DNA of 64,000 nucleotides from Bacillota bacterium (GCA_017889705.1 JAGGAB010000017.1:1-64000); one strand, 5' to 3'. Counted from the stretch's first letter, positions 26,234 through 35,420 are shown. Program-made: numbers and translations. Notes: generated by a model not told the origin, from the sequence alone.

Positions 26234-26351
26234 AGACTTAATTCAGATGTGTTTTGACGCCGTCTGAATTTTAGTCGAATTTATCCAGGGACTTAGCCGC
26301 ACTTACTCACGATTGTTGAAGCGGGAGTCTTAGAGCGGGTTAGTCATCGGA
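26234..26351. repeat. Palindromic intergenic repeat, right copy (inverted)
   Basis: About 118 bp, inverted relative to 22436-22545. It includes the 28 identical outer bases ending at 26351 and the AATTCAGA/TCTGAATT dyad. It ends six bases before the ribosome-binding site of the activase gene, so it sits in that gene's leader and may affect its expression. Confidence 0.75.
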
Positions 26352-26369
26352 CAGGCAAGGAGGGTGAGT

Positions 26370-27128
26370 ATGCGCTGTGGCATCGATTTAGGCAGTCGTA
26401 GTGTAAAATTAGTCATGCTGGATGACAATAAACAACTTACGACCGCCAATGTTTATGAGACCGCCAAGTTTTACCGGGATTACGGACAGCGGTCTGAGGC
26501 CGGACTGGTGGTGGACTTTGCGGCGCTTGGCTTTCCTGAAGTCAGCAAAATTACCGCTACCGGTTATGGACGCAATACCATCGACATTGTCGGCGCAACT
26601 GTCATTCCTGAGCTAAAGGCTCATATGCTGGGGGCGATTGCGCAGACCGGCCTGATGGATTTTACGCTGCTCGATTTAGGCGGTCAAGACAGCAAGGTAA
26701 TCAAAGTCCGCAAGGGGCGAATGATAGATTTTCAGACTAATGATAAATGTGCTGCCAGCACCGGTCGGTATCTGGAAAATATGGCTGGAGTGCTTGATAT
26801 CGGTTTAGAGGAACTGGCAGGCTATTATGAGAATCCGGTCGAGCTTAGCGCCACTTGCGCTATCTTCGGCGAATCAGAACTGATTGGTTGTATTGTGGAA
26901 GGGTATAGTACGCCTGAATTGGCGGCCGGCGTCAACTATACTATTTATAAACGGATCAAACCTATGCTGACCGCGTTAAAGAGTGACAAACTTGTGTTTA
27001 CAGGCGGGGTGGCACTTGGCAGAGCGATCAGGGAATTTATTACCCGGGAAATGGGTATAGAGGTTATTGTGCCTGAGCATCCCCAACTTAACGGTGCCAT
27101 TGGTTGCGCCGTATATGAGGGCAAATAG
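26370..27128 (+). CDS. 2-hydroxyacyl-CoA dehydratase activase (HgdC-like)
   Basis: 252 residues. ASKHA ATPase fold: GIDLGSRSVKLVMLD (phosphate 1), LLDLGGQDSKVI (phosphate 2), and adenosine-site KLVFTGGVALG. The two Cys that bridge a [4Fe-4S] cluster across the dimer are in NDKCAASTGRYLE (near 123) and SATCAIFGESE (near 162). It injects an electron into the dehydratase with ATP hydrolysis. ATG at 26370 has AAGGAGG; GTG at 26364 is too close. Confidence 0.92.
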   Translation: MRCGIDLGSRSVKLVMLDDNKQLTTANVYETAKFYRDYGQRSEAGLVVDFAALGFPEVSKITATGYGRNTIDIVGATVIPELKAHMLGAIAQTGLMDFTLLDLGGQDSKVIKVRKGRMIDFQTNDKCAASTGRYLENMAGVLDIGLEELAGYYENPVELSATCAIFGESELIGCIVEGYSTPELAAGVNYTIYKRIKPMLTALKSDKLVFTGGVALGRAIREFITREMGIEVIVPEHPQLNGAIGCAVYEGK

Positions 27129-27157
27129 CTGACCAAGCTGTTTTGGAGGCGAATAGT

Positions 27158-28834
27158 ATGCTGCTAGGAATTGATGTGGGGGGAACCTTTACTGATGCGG
27201 TAGTAATCAAGGATGGACAGGTCTGGGCGTCAGCCAAGACGCCGACAACCCACGGACAGTTGCTGCGCGGGATTATAATGGTTATTGACAAGGTGCTAGC
27301 AGGTATTAACCAAGCAGATGTCAGGCGGGTAGCGCTGTCGACAACCATTGTAACCAATGCTCTGATTGAAGGAGAAATTGACAAAGTAGCACTCTTGCTA
27401 TTGCCGGGTCCTGGCCTTAATCTGGAAGGGTTGACACCGGGAGAGCCGCACTTTTTGTCAGGATATACCGATCACCGCGGGCGGGAAAAAGCGCTGCCGG
27501 TTAAAGACGAAGTATCGACTGTATGCCGAAAAATTGGCGGTTCCAAGGCGGCTGCTGTTGTCGGTAAATTTGCGGTACGCAATCCGGCACAGGAACGGCA
27601 GGTTGCCGACTGGGTGCAGGAATGCCTGCGACCGGATCATATAACGGTAGGGGCGGAATTGTCAGGTTCGCTAAATTATCTCAGACGAATTAATTCTGCT
27701 TACTATAATGCGGCTGTATGGCGCATTTTTACTGATTTTGCGGCAGCGATTGAGAACGCTGTTGCCGAACGAGGTATTACAGCCCCGGTACATATTTTGA
27801 AAGCAGACGGCGGTACATTGCCGCTGGGGGCAGCTCAGGAAAGACCGGTGGAAGCTATTTTTACCGGTCCGGCGGCCAGTGTCCTTGGCATTATGGCTCT
27901 GACTAATCTTACTGAACCAGTTATTTCTTTGGATATCGGCGGGACCAGCACCGATATTGCACTGTGGCAAAACGGTGTGCCGCTATTGGCTACCGGTGGT
28001 GCCGTCGTTAACGGCTATCCTACGGCAGTGCGTTCCTTCTGGCTAAGTTCAGTGGGAATTGGCGGTGACAGCTATGTCCGACGGCAGGGTGATAAGCTAC
28101 TTGTCGGTCCCATGCGCCGCGGTCCGGCTATGGCCTGCGGCGGCCCAGAACCCACGGTAACCGATGCGCTTAGGGTTGCCGGAATGATTGAATATGGTGA
28201 CCAAGAGTTGGCTAGAAAAGCCATGCTGTTGGTGGCGGCTGAGGGGCAGACGCCTGACGAGGCAGCCGGTGAGACCTTGCGAGCAGCAACCCATACAGTG
28301 TGCAAGGCAGTGGCTGATATGTTGAGTGAACAGGCAGCGCGACCGGTATATAAAGTTGAAGATATTGTGCATGGTACGGTTTTTAAACCTGAACTGGTAA
28401 TTGGTGTTGGCGGCGCGGCAAAAGGACTTGTTCCTATGGTGGCCCAAGAGCTTAGTCTGCCTTGGCAGGTGCCGGACGGACATATGGTGGCGAATGCCAT
28501 TGGTGCAGCTTCTTCCCGACCGACAACCGAGATTACACTTAGAGCCGACAGTGCCGAAGGGTATTATACTGTACCTGAACTTGGCATTAAGCGGCCTGTG
28601 GATAAACAGCGTTTTAGCCTGGCAGATGCCTGGGCGGCAGCCGAAACCCATCTTGCTGAACGAGCGGTTGCAGGCGGCATTAATGAAACTGCGCCTGTAA
28701 GTGAGCGCATATATGAGGAAGAATTCAATGTCATTCGCGGCTTTACGACAATCGGCAAAATCATGACCTGCAAACTGCAGCTAAAACCTGGTGTACTTGT
28801 GCCGGTGCAGGCGGGGAGGTTTGGCGATGAATAA
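27158..28834 (+). CDS. Hydantoinase/oxoprolinase-family protein
   Basis: About 558 residues. N-terminal GIDVGGTFTDAVVI and the central DIGGTSTDIALW are the two ASKHA-like nucleotide-binding motifs of hydantoinase A/5-oxoprolinase alpha families. These enzymes use ATP to open cyclic amides or carboxylate ketones. It is shorter than full HyuA (~680) and has no HyuB partner nearby, so its reaction is uncertain. ATG at 27158 has GGAGG eight bases upstream. It overlaps the next gene by eight bases. Confidence 0.8.
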   Translation: MLLGIDVGGTFTDAVVIKDGQVWASAKTPTTHGQLLRGIIMVIDKVLAGINQADVRRVALSTTIVTNALIEGEIDKVALLLLPGPGLNLEGLTPGEPHFLSGYTDHRGREKALPVKDEVSTVCRKIGGSKAAAVVGKFAVRNPAQERQVADWVQECLRPDHITVGAELSGSLNYLRRINSAYYNAAVWRIFTDFAAAIENAVAERGITAPVHILKADGGTLPLGAAQERPVEAIFTGPAASVLGIMALTNLTEPVISLDIGGTSTDIALWQNGVPLLATGGAVVNGYPTAVRSFWLSSVGIGGDSYVRRQGDKLLVGPMRRGPAMACGGPEPTVTDALRVAGMIEYGDQELARKAMLLVAAEGQTPDEAAGETLRAATHTVCKAVADMLSEQAARPVYKVEDIVHGTVFKPELVIGVGGAAKGLVPMVAQELSLPWQVPDGHMVANAIGAASSRPTTEITLRADSAEGYYTVPELGIKRPVDKQRFSLADAWAAAETHLAERAVAGGINETAPVSERIYEEEFNVIRGFTTIGKIMTCKLQLKPGVLVPVQAGRFGDE

Positions 28835-30146
28835 TAAAAAACTGGGGTTGGTTTTCTTTCCGGCCTTTGACTGGGCCATTACTCCATCTCACCCGGAACG
28901 GGAGGAACGCCTGCTTTATACCCGGGATCAGATTGTGGAAGAAGGACTTCTAGATTTGCCGGCAATTAGAGAGTATCGCCCTAAACTGGCAACAATTCAG
29001 GATGCCCAGCGCGTTCATATTGGTGTGCCTGATATTGCATCATTAATTACCGATGCTCATCTGGTGTCAGCCGGTGGGGCAATAACGGCTGCCGAGGCTG
29101 TTATGCGCCGGGAGGTCACCAATGCCTTTGCACTGGTGCGGCCGCCCGGACATCATGCCATGCGGGTGGTGCATGGTACAAGAGGTTTTTGCACCATAAA
29201 TATTGAAGCTATCATGGTAGAATATTTACGACGTCATTATGGACTTAATAAAATTGCTATTGTAGATACTGATGTTCATCATGGGGACGGAACCCAGGAT
29301 ATCTTTTATCATGATCCGGATACCTTATTTATCTCGTTTCATCAGGATGGACGGACACTCTATCCGGGAACAGGTGCTGTTGCTGAGCTGGGCAGTCCAA
29401 GTGCTTTGTGTTCAACTGTCAATATTCCGCTGCCCCCGGGTACTACTGATGCCGGGCTACACTATGTACTGGATAATCTGGTATTACCGGTGCTCGAAGA
29501 TTTCCGGCCGGACATTATTATTAACTCAGCCGGGCAGGATAATCATTATAGTGATCCCCTGGCTAATATGGCAATTACAGCGCAGGGGTATGCGCGGCTG
29601 GCCGAAAAGCTGAATGCTGATATTGCTGTGCTTGAAGGCGGCTATTCGATTGAAGAGGCGCTGCCTTATGTTAATACTGGCATTATCCTGGCTATGGCCG
29701 GTCTGGATTACAGCCGGGTAGTCGAGCCAGATATTGCTCGCTGCCCGCGACAAAGTGAGGATAACACCCGCTATATTGCTCAATTAGTCGGCAAGTGGCA
29801 GGAGATATGGGGCGAGCGGGAAACGCTACGGCGTGAGGCTATCGCACAGGCAGGGGATTTTTGGCAACGACGGCGAAGCATTTATTATGATGACAGCGGT
29901 ATTCAGGAACGCCAGAGCGAGACGGTGAGAATCTGTCCGCATTGTCTGGGATATCAGACGGTTTCAACCCAGGCCGAAGGCCATTCTTTTGGTGTGAAAT
30001 CAGCCTTTGCGGCTATTATTCCCCGTAATAGCTGCAACGCCTGCCGCACTCAGGCGCAGGATGCTCTATATAAAGCTAAAAAAGAAAATAGCCATGACCA
30101 TTATTTCCTTCAGGACAAAGAAATGGATGTACTACAACAAATCTAA
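28827..30146 (+). CDS. Histone deacetylase/AcuC-family protein with Cys-rich tail
   Basis: 439 residues. Arginase/deacetylase fold: LVRPPGHHAM carries the tandem catalytic His, VDTDVHHGDGTQD holds zinc ligands (Asp, His), GQDNHYSDPL supplies a further Asp. Such bacterial enzymes remove acetyl groups from proteins, acetoin-linked targets or polyamines. The C-terminal ~65 residues have CPHC and CNAC pairs, a zinc-ribbon-like addition not usual for AcuC. ATG at 28827 has GGGGAGG upstream. Coupled to the hydantoinase-like gene. Confidence 0.85.
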   Translation: MNNKKLGLVFFPAFDWAITPSHPEREERLLYTRDQIVEEGLLDLPAIREYRPKLATIQDAQRVHIGVPDIASLITDAHLVSAGGAITAAEAVMRREVTNAFALVRPPGHHAMRVVHGTRGFCTINIEAIMVEYLRRHYGLNKIAIVDTDVHHGDGTQDIFYHDPDTLFISFHQDGRTLYPGTGAVAELGSPSALCSTVNIPLPPGTTDAGLHYVLDNLVLPVLEDFRPDIIINSAGQDNHYSDPLANMAITAQGYARLAEKLNADIAVLEGGYSIEEALPYVNTGIILAMAGLDYSRVVEPDIARCPRQSEDNTRYIAQLVGKWQEIWGERETLRREAIAQAGDFWQRRRSIYYDDSGIQERQSETVRICPHCLGYQTVSTQAEGHSFGVKSAFAAIIPRNSCNACRTQAQDALYKAKKENSHDHYFLQDKEMDVLQQI

Positions 30147-30175
30147 GTAAAATACGATAAAATAAGGAGGTCATT

Positions 30176-30919
30176 ATGACCAGAGCAGACGGACGTTCAG
30201 CCGATGAATTAAGAAAAGTTAAAATTACCCGGAATTATTTAAAATATGCCGAGGGTTCTGTGCTTGTTGAATTTGGTGATACCAAGGTGATTTGCGCTGC
30301 GACTGTTGAAGAAAGAGTGCCGCCGTTTTTAAAAGGCTCAGGGGAAGGCTGGGTTAGTGCCGAATACTCACTGTTGCCACGCTCTACCCAAAGCCGCAAT
30401 ATCCGCGAAGCAGCCAAAGGAAAACAAACAGGTCGTACTCATGAAATTCAGCGTTTGATTGGCCGGGCTTTGCGCAGTGTTATCGATCTGAAAGCACTGG
30501 GCGAAAAAACCATCTGGCTGGATTGCGATGTGATTCAGGCTGATGGCGGTACACGGACTGCTGCTATAACAGGTTCGTTTGTTGCGCTGGTTGATGCTAT
30601 TCACAGCATTTGGGGTGATAGTCCTAAACCGTTTCCGGTCAAGGATTTCTTAGCTGCAGTCAGTGTAGGGATTTTGCCGGCAGGGGCTTATCTTGACTTG
30701 TGCTACAGTGAGGATTCCACTGCTGTTGTTGACATGAATCTGGTTATGACCGGCAGTGGACAGTTTGTTGAAGTCCAGGGAACCGGCGAAAAAGGAACCT
30801 TTACTCAGGAGCAGTTAAACGAGATGCTGACCATTGGCAGTCAGGGCATTAATGCCTTGCTTGATATTCAAAAAGAAACACTGGGGCCACTTTCGTGGAA
30901 AGTTGGCCGGGAGGGATAA
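30176..30919 (+). CDS. rph: Ribonuclease PH
   Basis: 247 residues. Phosphorolytic 3' trimming of tRNA precursors. Family landmarks: [15 protein letters not shown] at the start, [33 protein letters not shown] (phosphate-binding Arg) and [23 protein letters not shown] precedes the ATG. It leads a conserved run with rdgB and a phosphodiesterase gene. Confidence 0.96.
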   Translation: MTRADGRSADELRKVKITRNYLKYAEGSVLVEFGDTKVICAATVEERVPPFLKGSGEGWVSAEYSLLPRSTQSRNIREAAKGKQTGRTHEIQRLIGRALRSVIDLKALGEKTIWLDCDVIQADGGTRTAAITGSFVALVDAIHSIWGDSPKPFPVKDFLAAVSVGILPAGAYLDLCYSEDSTAVVDMNLVMTGSGQFVEVQGTGEKGTFTQEQLNEMLTIGSQGINALLDIQKETLGPLSWKVGREG

Positions 30920-30921
30920 AA

Positions 30922-31530
30922 GTGGCAGAGGCGATACAAGAAATTATTGTTGCCACAAAAAATGCCGGTAAAGTGGCTGAATTCAAAATGGCATTAAGCG
31001 GACTTCCGTATAAAGTATTGTCTCTCGCCGATTTGGGGAGCTTTCCGGAAGCGCCGGAAGAGGGTCAAACCTTTGCGGAGAATGCTTGCTCGAAAGCTCA
31101 GTTTTACGCCAAACTGACAGGCAAACTGTGTCTGGCAGACGACTCAGGCCTGGAAGTTGATTATCTTAACGGTGCGCCAGGCGTGTATTCTGCCAGATAT
31201 GCCGGCGAACACGCCAGCGACGAGGACAATAACCAAAAACTGCTACAGCAGCTGGCAGGCGTGGCGTCTGAAGAACGTACAGGCCGTTTTCGCTGCGTGC
31301 TGGTACTCGCCGACAATGAGAAAGTCTGGTGCACGTCTGATGGCACGGTGGAAGGTATTGTTTTAACCGAGCCGCGTGGTAATAACGGCTTTGGTTATGA
31401 TCCCTTGCTGTTTGTCCCTGCGCTGGGACGCAGTATGGCTGAACTGTCTCCAGTCGAAAAAAATGAGATTAGTCACCGGGGGCGAGCCATCAGGGAATTA
31501 GTAAAACAATTGGCGGTGCTGGAAAAATGA
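30922..31530 (+). CDS. rdgB: XTP/dITP diphosphatase (RdgB/HAM1)
   Basis: 202 residues. Removes non-canonical purine nucleotides. IIVATKNAGKVAEF at the N-terminus, LADDSGLEVDYLNGAPGVYSARYAG, and GFGYDPLFV-like GFGYDPLLF near residue 150 are family hallmarks. GTG at 30922 sits three bases after the rph stop, with GGGAGGG upstream. It overlaps the next gene by four bases. Confidence 0.95.
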   Translation: MAEAIQEIIVATKNAGKVAEFKMALSGLPYKVLSLADLGSFPEAPEEGQTFAENACSKAQFYAKLTGKLCLADDSGLEVDYLNGAPGVYSARYAGEHASDEDNNQKLLQQLAGVASEERTGRFRCVLVLADNEKVWCTSDGTVEGIVLTEPRGNNGFGYDPLLFVPALGRSMAELSPVEKNEISHRGRAIRELVKQLAVLEK

Positions 31531-32006
31531 GAATTGGCGTTGTCAGTGATACACATGGCGACATTTATATGCTGAAAAAAGTAATTGCGGCTGCCGGCAA
31601 AGTCGATCTGTGGCTTCATGCCGGCGATTACTGCCAGGACGCCTGGCGGCTAAAAGAACTAACCGGTCTGCCGATAACTGTTGTTGCCGGCAACTGTGAC
31701 CGGACAAAGGCGGTGCCGCCTGATGAATATGTGGAAATTGGCGATACGCTTATCTGGCTAACGCATGGACATAATTATGATGTAAAACATGGTGTTGAAC
31801 ATCTGCGCATGTGGGCGGAGGAATATGAGGCTGATGTTGTGGTTTATGGTCATAGTCATACTCCATATAATGACTGGCATGAAGGCGTCCTGATATTCAA
31901 TCCCGGCAGTCCGGCTTCGCCACGGGGTGGGTCACAGCCAAGTTTTGGCATTTTGGAGTTTGCCGAAAACGGCAATAATATAGCTGGATATATTGTGGAA
32001 ATCTGA
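31527..32006 (+). CDS. YfcE/MJ0936-family metallophosphoesterase
   Basis: 159 residues. Metal-site motifs VSDTHGD, HAGDYCQD, VAGNCD, THGHNYD and YGHSHTP are complete. Members are small cytoplasmic phosphodiesterases with in vitro activity on artificial or cyclic substrates. Coupled with rdgB by an ATGA overlap. Confidence 0.92.
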   Translation: MRIGVVSDTHGDIYMLKKVIAAAGKVDLWLHAGDYCQDAWRLKELTGLPITVVAGNCDRTKAVPPDEYVEIGDTLIWLTHGHNYDVKHGVEHLRMWAEEYEADVVVYGHSHTPYNDWHEGVLIFNPGSPASPRGGSQPSFGILEFAENGNNIAGYIVEI

Positions 32007-32031
32007 CCTCGCTGTTTGCGGGGTTATTTTT
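32006..32031 (+). terminator. Weak terminator after the phosphodiesterase gene
   Basis: ACCTCGC pairs with GCGGGGT (with G-U pairs), followed by TATTTTT. It overlaps the stop codon. The rest of 32031-32175 holds no feature I can support. Confidence 0.5.
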
Positions 32032-32175
32032 CTTGTGCCATAAAGAAGACCTTGCAGCGAAACGATAATTCTTTTTAATAACGAATAATTTTTGATTTCG
32101 GGCGATTTGACGGAAATTGGATGGATTTTTGCATGGTAGCTCTTTCCTGTTACCGGTAAGTTGCTTTAGGTCGGC

Positions 32176-32217
32176 TTGACGTGTTTAATGATAAAACGTA
32201 CAATATATAGTATATTG
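32176..32217 (+). promoter_or_regulatory. nrdJ promoter with overlapping palindrome
   Basis: TTGACG (32176-32181), 17 bases, TACAAT (32199-32204). A perfect dyad CAATATATAGTATATTG (32201-32217) overlaps the -10 and start site. NrdR boxes are AT-rich palindromes at this kind of position, so it is a candidate NrdR operator, though its sequence is not a clean match. Confidence 0.6.
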
Positions 32218-32263
32218 GAAAAACAAGGACACTAAATATTGTGCTTCTACAGGGGGTTATTGT

Positions 32264-34486
32264 ATGAACTTATCAGATAATGCAGTTAAGGTTTTGGAAA
32301 AACGCTATTTATCAAAAGATGAAAACGGCCAGTTATTGGAAGATGCTGATGGGATGTTTCGAAGAGTTGCCAAAGCTGTTGCCGGCGCAGATGCTGCGTA
32401 TGTTTCGGCAGCGGCAGTGAAGAAGACGGAGAAGGCATTTTATGAAATGATGTCTGGTCTCGAGTTTCTGCCCAATTCGCCAACACTTATGAATGCCGGC
32501 AGGCCGCTCGGGCAATTAAGTGCTTGTTTTGTGCTGCCGGTAGAAGACACTATGGAAGCCATCTTTGAAGCGCTGAAAAATGCCGCCATGATTCACAAGA
32601 GTGGCGGCGGGACAGGGTTTAGTTTCTCACGGCTGCGGCAAAAAGGCGCGTCGGTAAACTCCACCGGCGGAGTTGCCAGCGGTCCGATCAGCTTTATGAA
32701 AGTATTTAACGCCGCAACTGAAGCGGTAAAACAGGGGGGCACGCGCCGGGGTGCCAATATGGGTATTCTTCGGGTTGACCATCCTGATATTATGGAATTT
32801 ATCACCTGCAAACAGGATAATGCCGACATTACCAATTTTAATATCAGTGTGGGTATAACCGAAGCCTTTATGAAGGCAGCGGCGGAAAATCGGGACTATG
32901 ACCTGATCGACCCGCATAAAAAGACAGTAGTGGGAAAATTAAACGCCCGAGAAGTATTTGACATTATTGTGGATATGGCCTGGAGTAATGGCGAACCTGG
33001 CATCATATTTTTAGATAGGCTTAACCAGGATAATGCAACCCCCGGCCTGGGCGAGATTGAGAGCACCAACCCCTGCGGTGAACAGCCGCTATTGCCGTAT
33101 GAGTCCTGCAACCTTGGTTCGATTAATGTCAGTTTGATGATAAAGCAAGACAAAAGTCAGGCTGTCGTTGATTTTGACCGGATTGGCGCAGTCGTAAAAA
33201 ACGCGGTGCACTTTTTGGATAATGTTATTGATATTAATAAATATCCACTGCCGGAAATCGAAGAGATGACCAAAGGCAACCGCAAAATTGGCCTTGGCAT
33301 CATGGGCTGGGCGGATTTGCTTTGCCAGCTGCGCATTCCGTATAATTCGCAGCTGGCGTTAACGCTGGCTGAACAACTTATGCGCTTCATCCAGGAGCAA
33401 GCTAAGAAAGCATCCATGGAATTAGCCGAGCAAAGAGGGGTATTTCCCAACTTTGCTAAAAGCATATATCACCAGCAAGGCATTCAGATCCGGAATGCGA
33501 CAACAACTACCATTGCGCCAACAGGCACACTGAGCATTATTGCCGGCGTTTCTAGCGGCATTGAGCCCGTATTTGCCTTGTCTTACATTCGAAATGTCAT
33601 GGACAATGATGAACTTATTGAAACCAATCCTTATTTCAAGCAAGCAGCCATAACCGGCCAGTTTTACAGTGACAACCTGATGCGGACAGTTGCCAAGAAA
33701 GGCTCGATAAAGGGGCTGGCGGAAATACCGGAGTGGCTGCAAGAAGTTTTTGTTACTGCGCATGATATTTCAGCCGAATGGCATGTGAAAATGCAGGCAG
33801 CTTTTCAGAAATATACTGATAATGCTGTTTCCAAGACTGTTAATCTCAGCAGTCATGCCACCCGGGAAGATGTTCGGGATGTATTTAACATGGCTAATGA
33901 GACTGGCTGCAAAGGCGTAACCATTTACCGGGATGGCAGCCGGGATTCACAGGTGCTTAACATCGGCAAAGTTAATGTAAAAGAGACACCTGCTCCCCAA
34001 ACTGAAGAAGCCAAATCTGCCTTTTTAGCGCCAAGACCCAGACCGGAAATCACAACCGGCTTCACGGAAAAAGTCAAAATTGGCTGCGGCACGATATTTA
34101 TTACGGTAAATTATGACAAACACGGAATCTGCGAAGTCTTCACCAACACTGGCCGGGCAGGAGGATGCCCATCCCAGTCGGAAGCTACGGCAAGGCTGGT
34201 ATCAATCTCCCTGCGCTCTGGCGTCGATGCCAATTCGATCATCGATCAGCTAAAAGGCATCCGCTGCCATTCGACAATCAGGCAAAAAGATTTAAAAGTA
34301 TTATCCTGCCCTGACGCCATTGCCAAGGTTGTCGAAAAAGTAATGAAATTCCAAAACGGCGATAAAGTCGAAGCTGATGATGAGGGTAGTGTATCCAGCA
34401 ACGGCTGCCCCGAATGCGGCAAGAAACTTGAATATGAAGGCGGCTGCGTAATTTGCAGGAATTGCGGGTATAGTAAGTGCGGCTAA
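32264..34486 (+). CDS. nrdJ: Class II (adenosylcobalamin-dependent) ribonucleotide reductase
   Basis: 740 residues. Makes deoxyribonucleotides without oxygen, using B12. NrdJ features: LEFLPNSPTLMNAG, ACFVLPVEDT (first active-site Cys), KSGGGTGFSFSRLR, ESTNPCGEQPLLPYESCNLGSIN (radical Cys and Glu), and TAPTGTLS-like TIAPTGTLSIIAG. The C-terminus carries CPECGKKL...CRNCGYSKCG, a zinc-ribbon-like tail with the redox Cys pair. No cobalamin riboswitch precedes it. It has its own promoter and terminator. Confidence 0.95.
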   Translation: MNLSDNAVKVLEKRYLSKDENGQLLEDADGMFRRVAKAVAGADAAYVSAAAVKKTEKAFYEMMSGLEFLPNSPTLMNAGRPLGQLSACFVLPVEDTMEAIFEALKNAAMIHKSGGGTGFSFSRLRQKGASVNSTGGVASGPISFMKVFNAATEAVKQGGTRRGANMGILRVDHPDIMEFITCKQDNADITNFNISVGITEAFMKAAAENRDYDLIDPHKKTVVGKLNAREVFDIIVDMAWSNGEPGIIFLDRLNQDNATPGLGEIESTNPCGEQPLLPYESCNLGSINVSLMIKQDKSQAVVDFDRIGAVVKNAVHFLDNVIDINKYPLPEIEEMTKGNRKIGLGIMGWADLLCQLRIPYNSQLALTLAEQLMRFIQEQAKKASMELAEQRGVFPNFAKSIYHQQGIQIRNATTTTIAPTGTLSIIAGVSSGIEPVFALSYIRNVMDNDELIETNPYFKQAAITGQFYSDNLMRTVAKKGSIKGLAEIPEWLQEVFVTAHDISAEWHVKMQAAFQKYTDNAVSKTVNLSSHATREDVRDVFNMANETGCKGVTIYRDGSRDSQVLNIGKVNVKETPAPQTEEAKSAFLAPRPRPEITTGFTEKVKIGCGTIFITVNYDKHGICEVFTNTGRAGGCPSQSEATARLVSISLRSGVDANSIIDQLKGIRCHSTIRQKDLKVLSCPDAIAKVVEKVMKFQNGDKVEADDEGSVSSNGCPECGKKLEYEGGCVICRNCGYSKCG

Positions 34487-34519
34487 TAGAAGAAACTGGA
34501 GCTTGAAGTGAATAATAAA

Positions 34520-34559
34520 TAAAGTAAGAGTTCAAGTGCTATTTGGACTCTTACTTTAT
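34520..34559 (+). terminator. Terminator after nrdJ
   Basis: TAAAGTAAGAGT (34520-34531) pairs with ACTCTTACTTTA (34547-34558). The U tract lies within the stem, so strength is moderate. Confidence 0.6.
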
Positions 34560-34674
34560 AACAAACCTGCTGTAATGTTAGAGATACTCAACTGTTCTTC
34601 TGGTATAAGAATAGCTATGCCGTTGCCAAAATTTCGCATCAGAATCTAGCAAAAAAATGTTATACATAAAGGGC

Positions 34675-34703
34675 TTGACTCCGAAGAAAAAAGCGATTAA
34701 ACT
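34675..34703 (+). promoter_or_regulatory. Promoter of leader RNA copy A
   Basis: TTGACT (34675-34680), 17 bases, TAAACT (34698-34703). Transcription would start ~20 bases before the conserved leader fold. Confidence 0.65.
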
Positions 34704-34730
34704 AATATTAAAATGAGAATATTCATTAAA

Positions 34731-34846
34731 GTCGCTTGCGTATAGTATCTGAGCAAAACTCAGACACAGAATAGACAAGCCTAGCTTTTTCTTAAGACAC
34801 AGCAAATTGTTGCTGTGCTAGAGGGCTGGGCTTGTTATTTTTTAGG
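34731..34846 (+). ncRNA. Unrecognised structured leader RNA, copy A
   Basis: P1 GCTTG (34734-34738) pairs with CAAGC (34776-34780). Inside, P3 CTGAG (34749-34753) pairs with CTCAG (34759-34763) around a CAAAA loop, after a conserved TATAGTA segment. The P1 3' strand is also the 5' arm of a terminator (34776-34785 with 34825-34834, then a T-rich tail). Same fold as copies B, C and D. It precedes the first DUF3870-like gene. Bases 34850-35011 hold no other feature. Confidence 0.75.
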
Positions 34847-35011
34847 TAGGGACATTAAGCTGGAGAGGGAATAGGGCTAAAGAATATTTCGCAAGAAATG
34901 TCGAAATTTTTAATAAGTTACAGAGGATTTTGACTACTATAGATAGAATATTGCGACACAGAAGGTGCTAATTGTAATGCCTGCTCAAACTAAATAATAG
35001 GAGGGTAAATC

Positions 35012-35398
35012 TTGAAGGCGATACATCTTTTTTCCGGACATGGGCAACTCCCCGCCGGCACAGATTTATATGAGACAAGCCGCTATGCCACTATTGTCTT
35101 AACAGTCAATATCGAAACCGGAGAAGTTATAGACTGCGTTATCCCAAATTACTGCGAGATGCATCAGAGTTTTGTAGCAGATATCATTCGGGGTAAGTAT
35201 TTGGATAGTGATAGTGTGTCTATAATTTCTGAACTTGAGGAAAGAGTCCATAGCTTATCGACACGAGCCTTAATCACGGCGTTTCAGCAGGCACATAATC
35301 GGTATATGGTATACAAGGGACATTCTGTCAGTCAGTATTCTGGAAACGGTAGAAGTGTCTTAGCCAGAGAAAAAAAATTACGAAAAGTGGCAGATTAG
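35012..35398 (+). CDS. DUF3870-like small protein, copy 1
   Basis: 128 residues, starting at TTG with AGGAGGG upstream. IHLFSGHGQLPAGTDLYETSRYATIVLTV at the N-terminus and VHSLSTRALITAFQQAHNRYMVYKG near residue 90 are shared with the second copy at about half identity. I associate the pattern with DUF3870, a family without known function. No signal peptide or membrane segment. The last ~20 residues are basic. It is preceded by leader copy A, so its expression is probably tied to whatever that RNA senses. Confidence 0.7.
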   Translation: MKAIHLFSGHGQLPAGTDLYETSRYATIVLTVNIETGEVIDCVIPNYCEMHQSFVADIIRGKYLDSDSVSIISELEERVHSLSTRALITAFQQAHNRYMVYKGHSVSQYSGNGRSVLAREKKLRKVAD

Positions 35399-35420
35399 AC
35401 TGAAAAAACAAAAAAATCAG

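Noticed and set aside
32007-32263. Cobalamin riboswitch before nrdJ
   Set aside because: No B12-box-like GTCAGGAG...CTGCC segment or long aptamer fold could be found in this interval.
34578-34805. Minus-strand 75-codon open frame over leader copy A
   Set aside because: It is antisense to a promoter and a structured RNA that recurs three more times, has no ribosome-binding site, and its protein resembles nothing.
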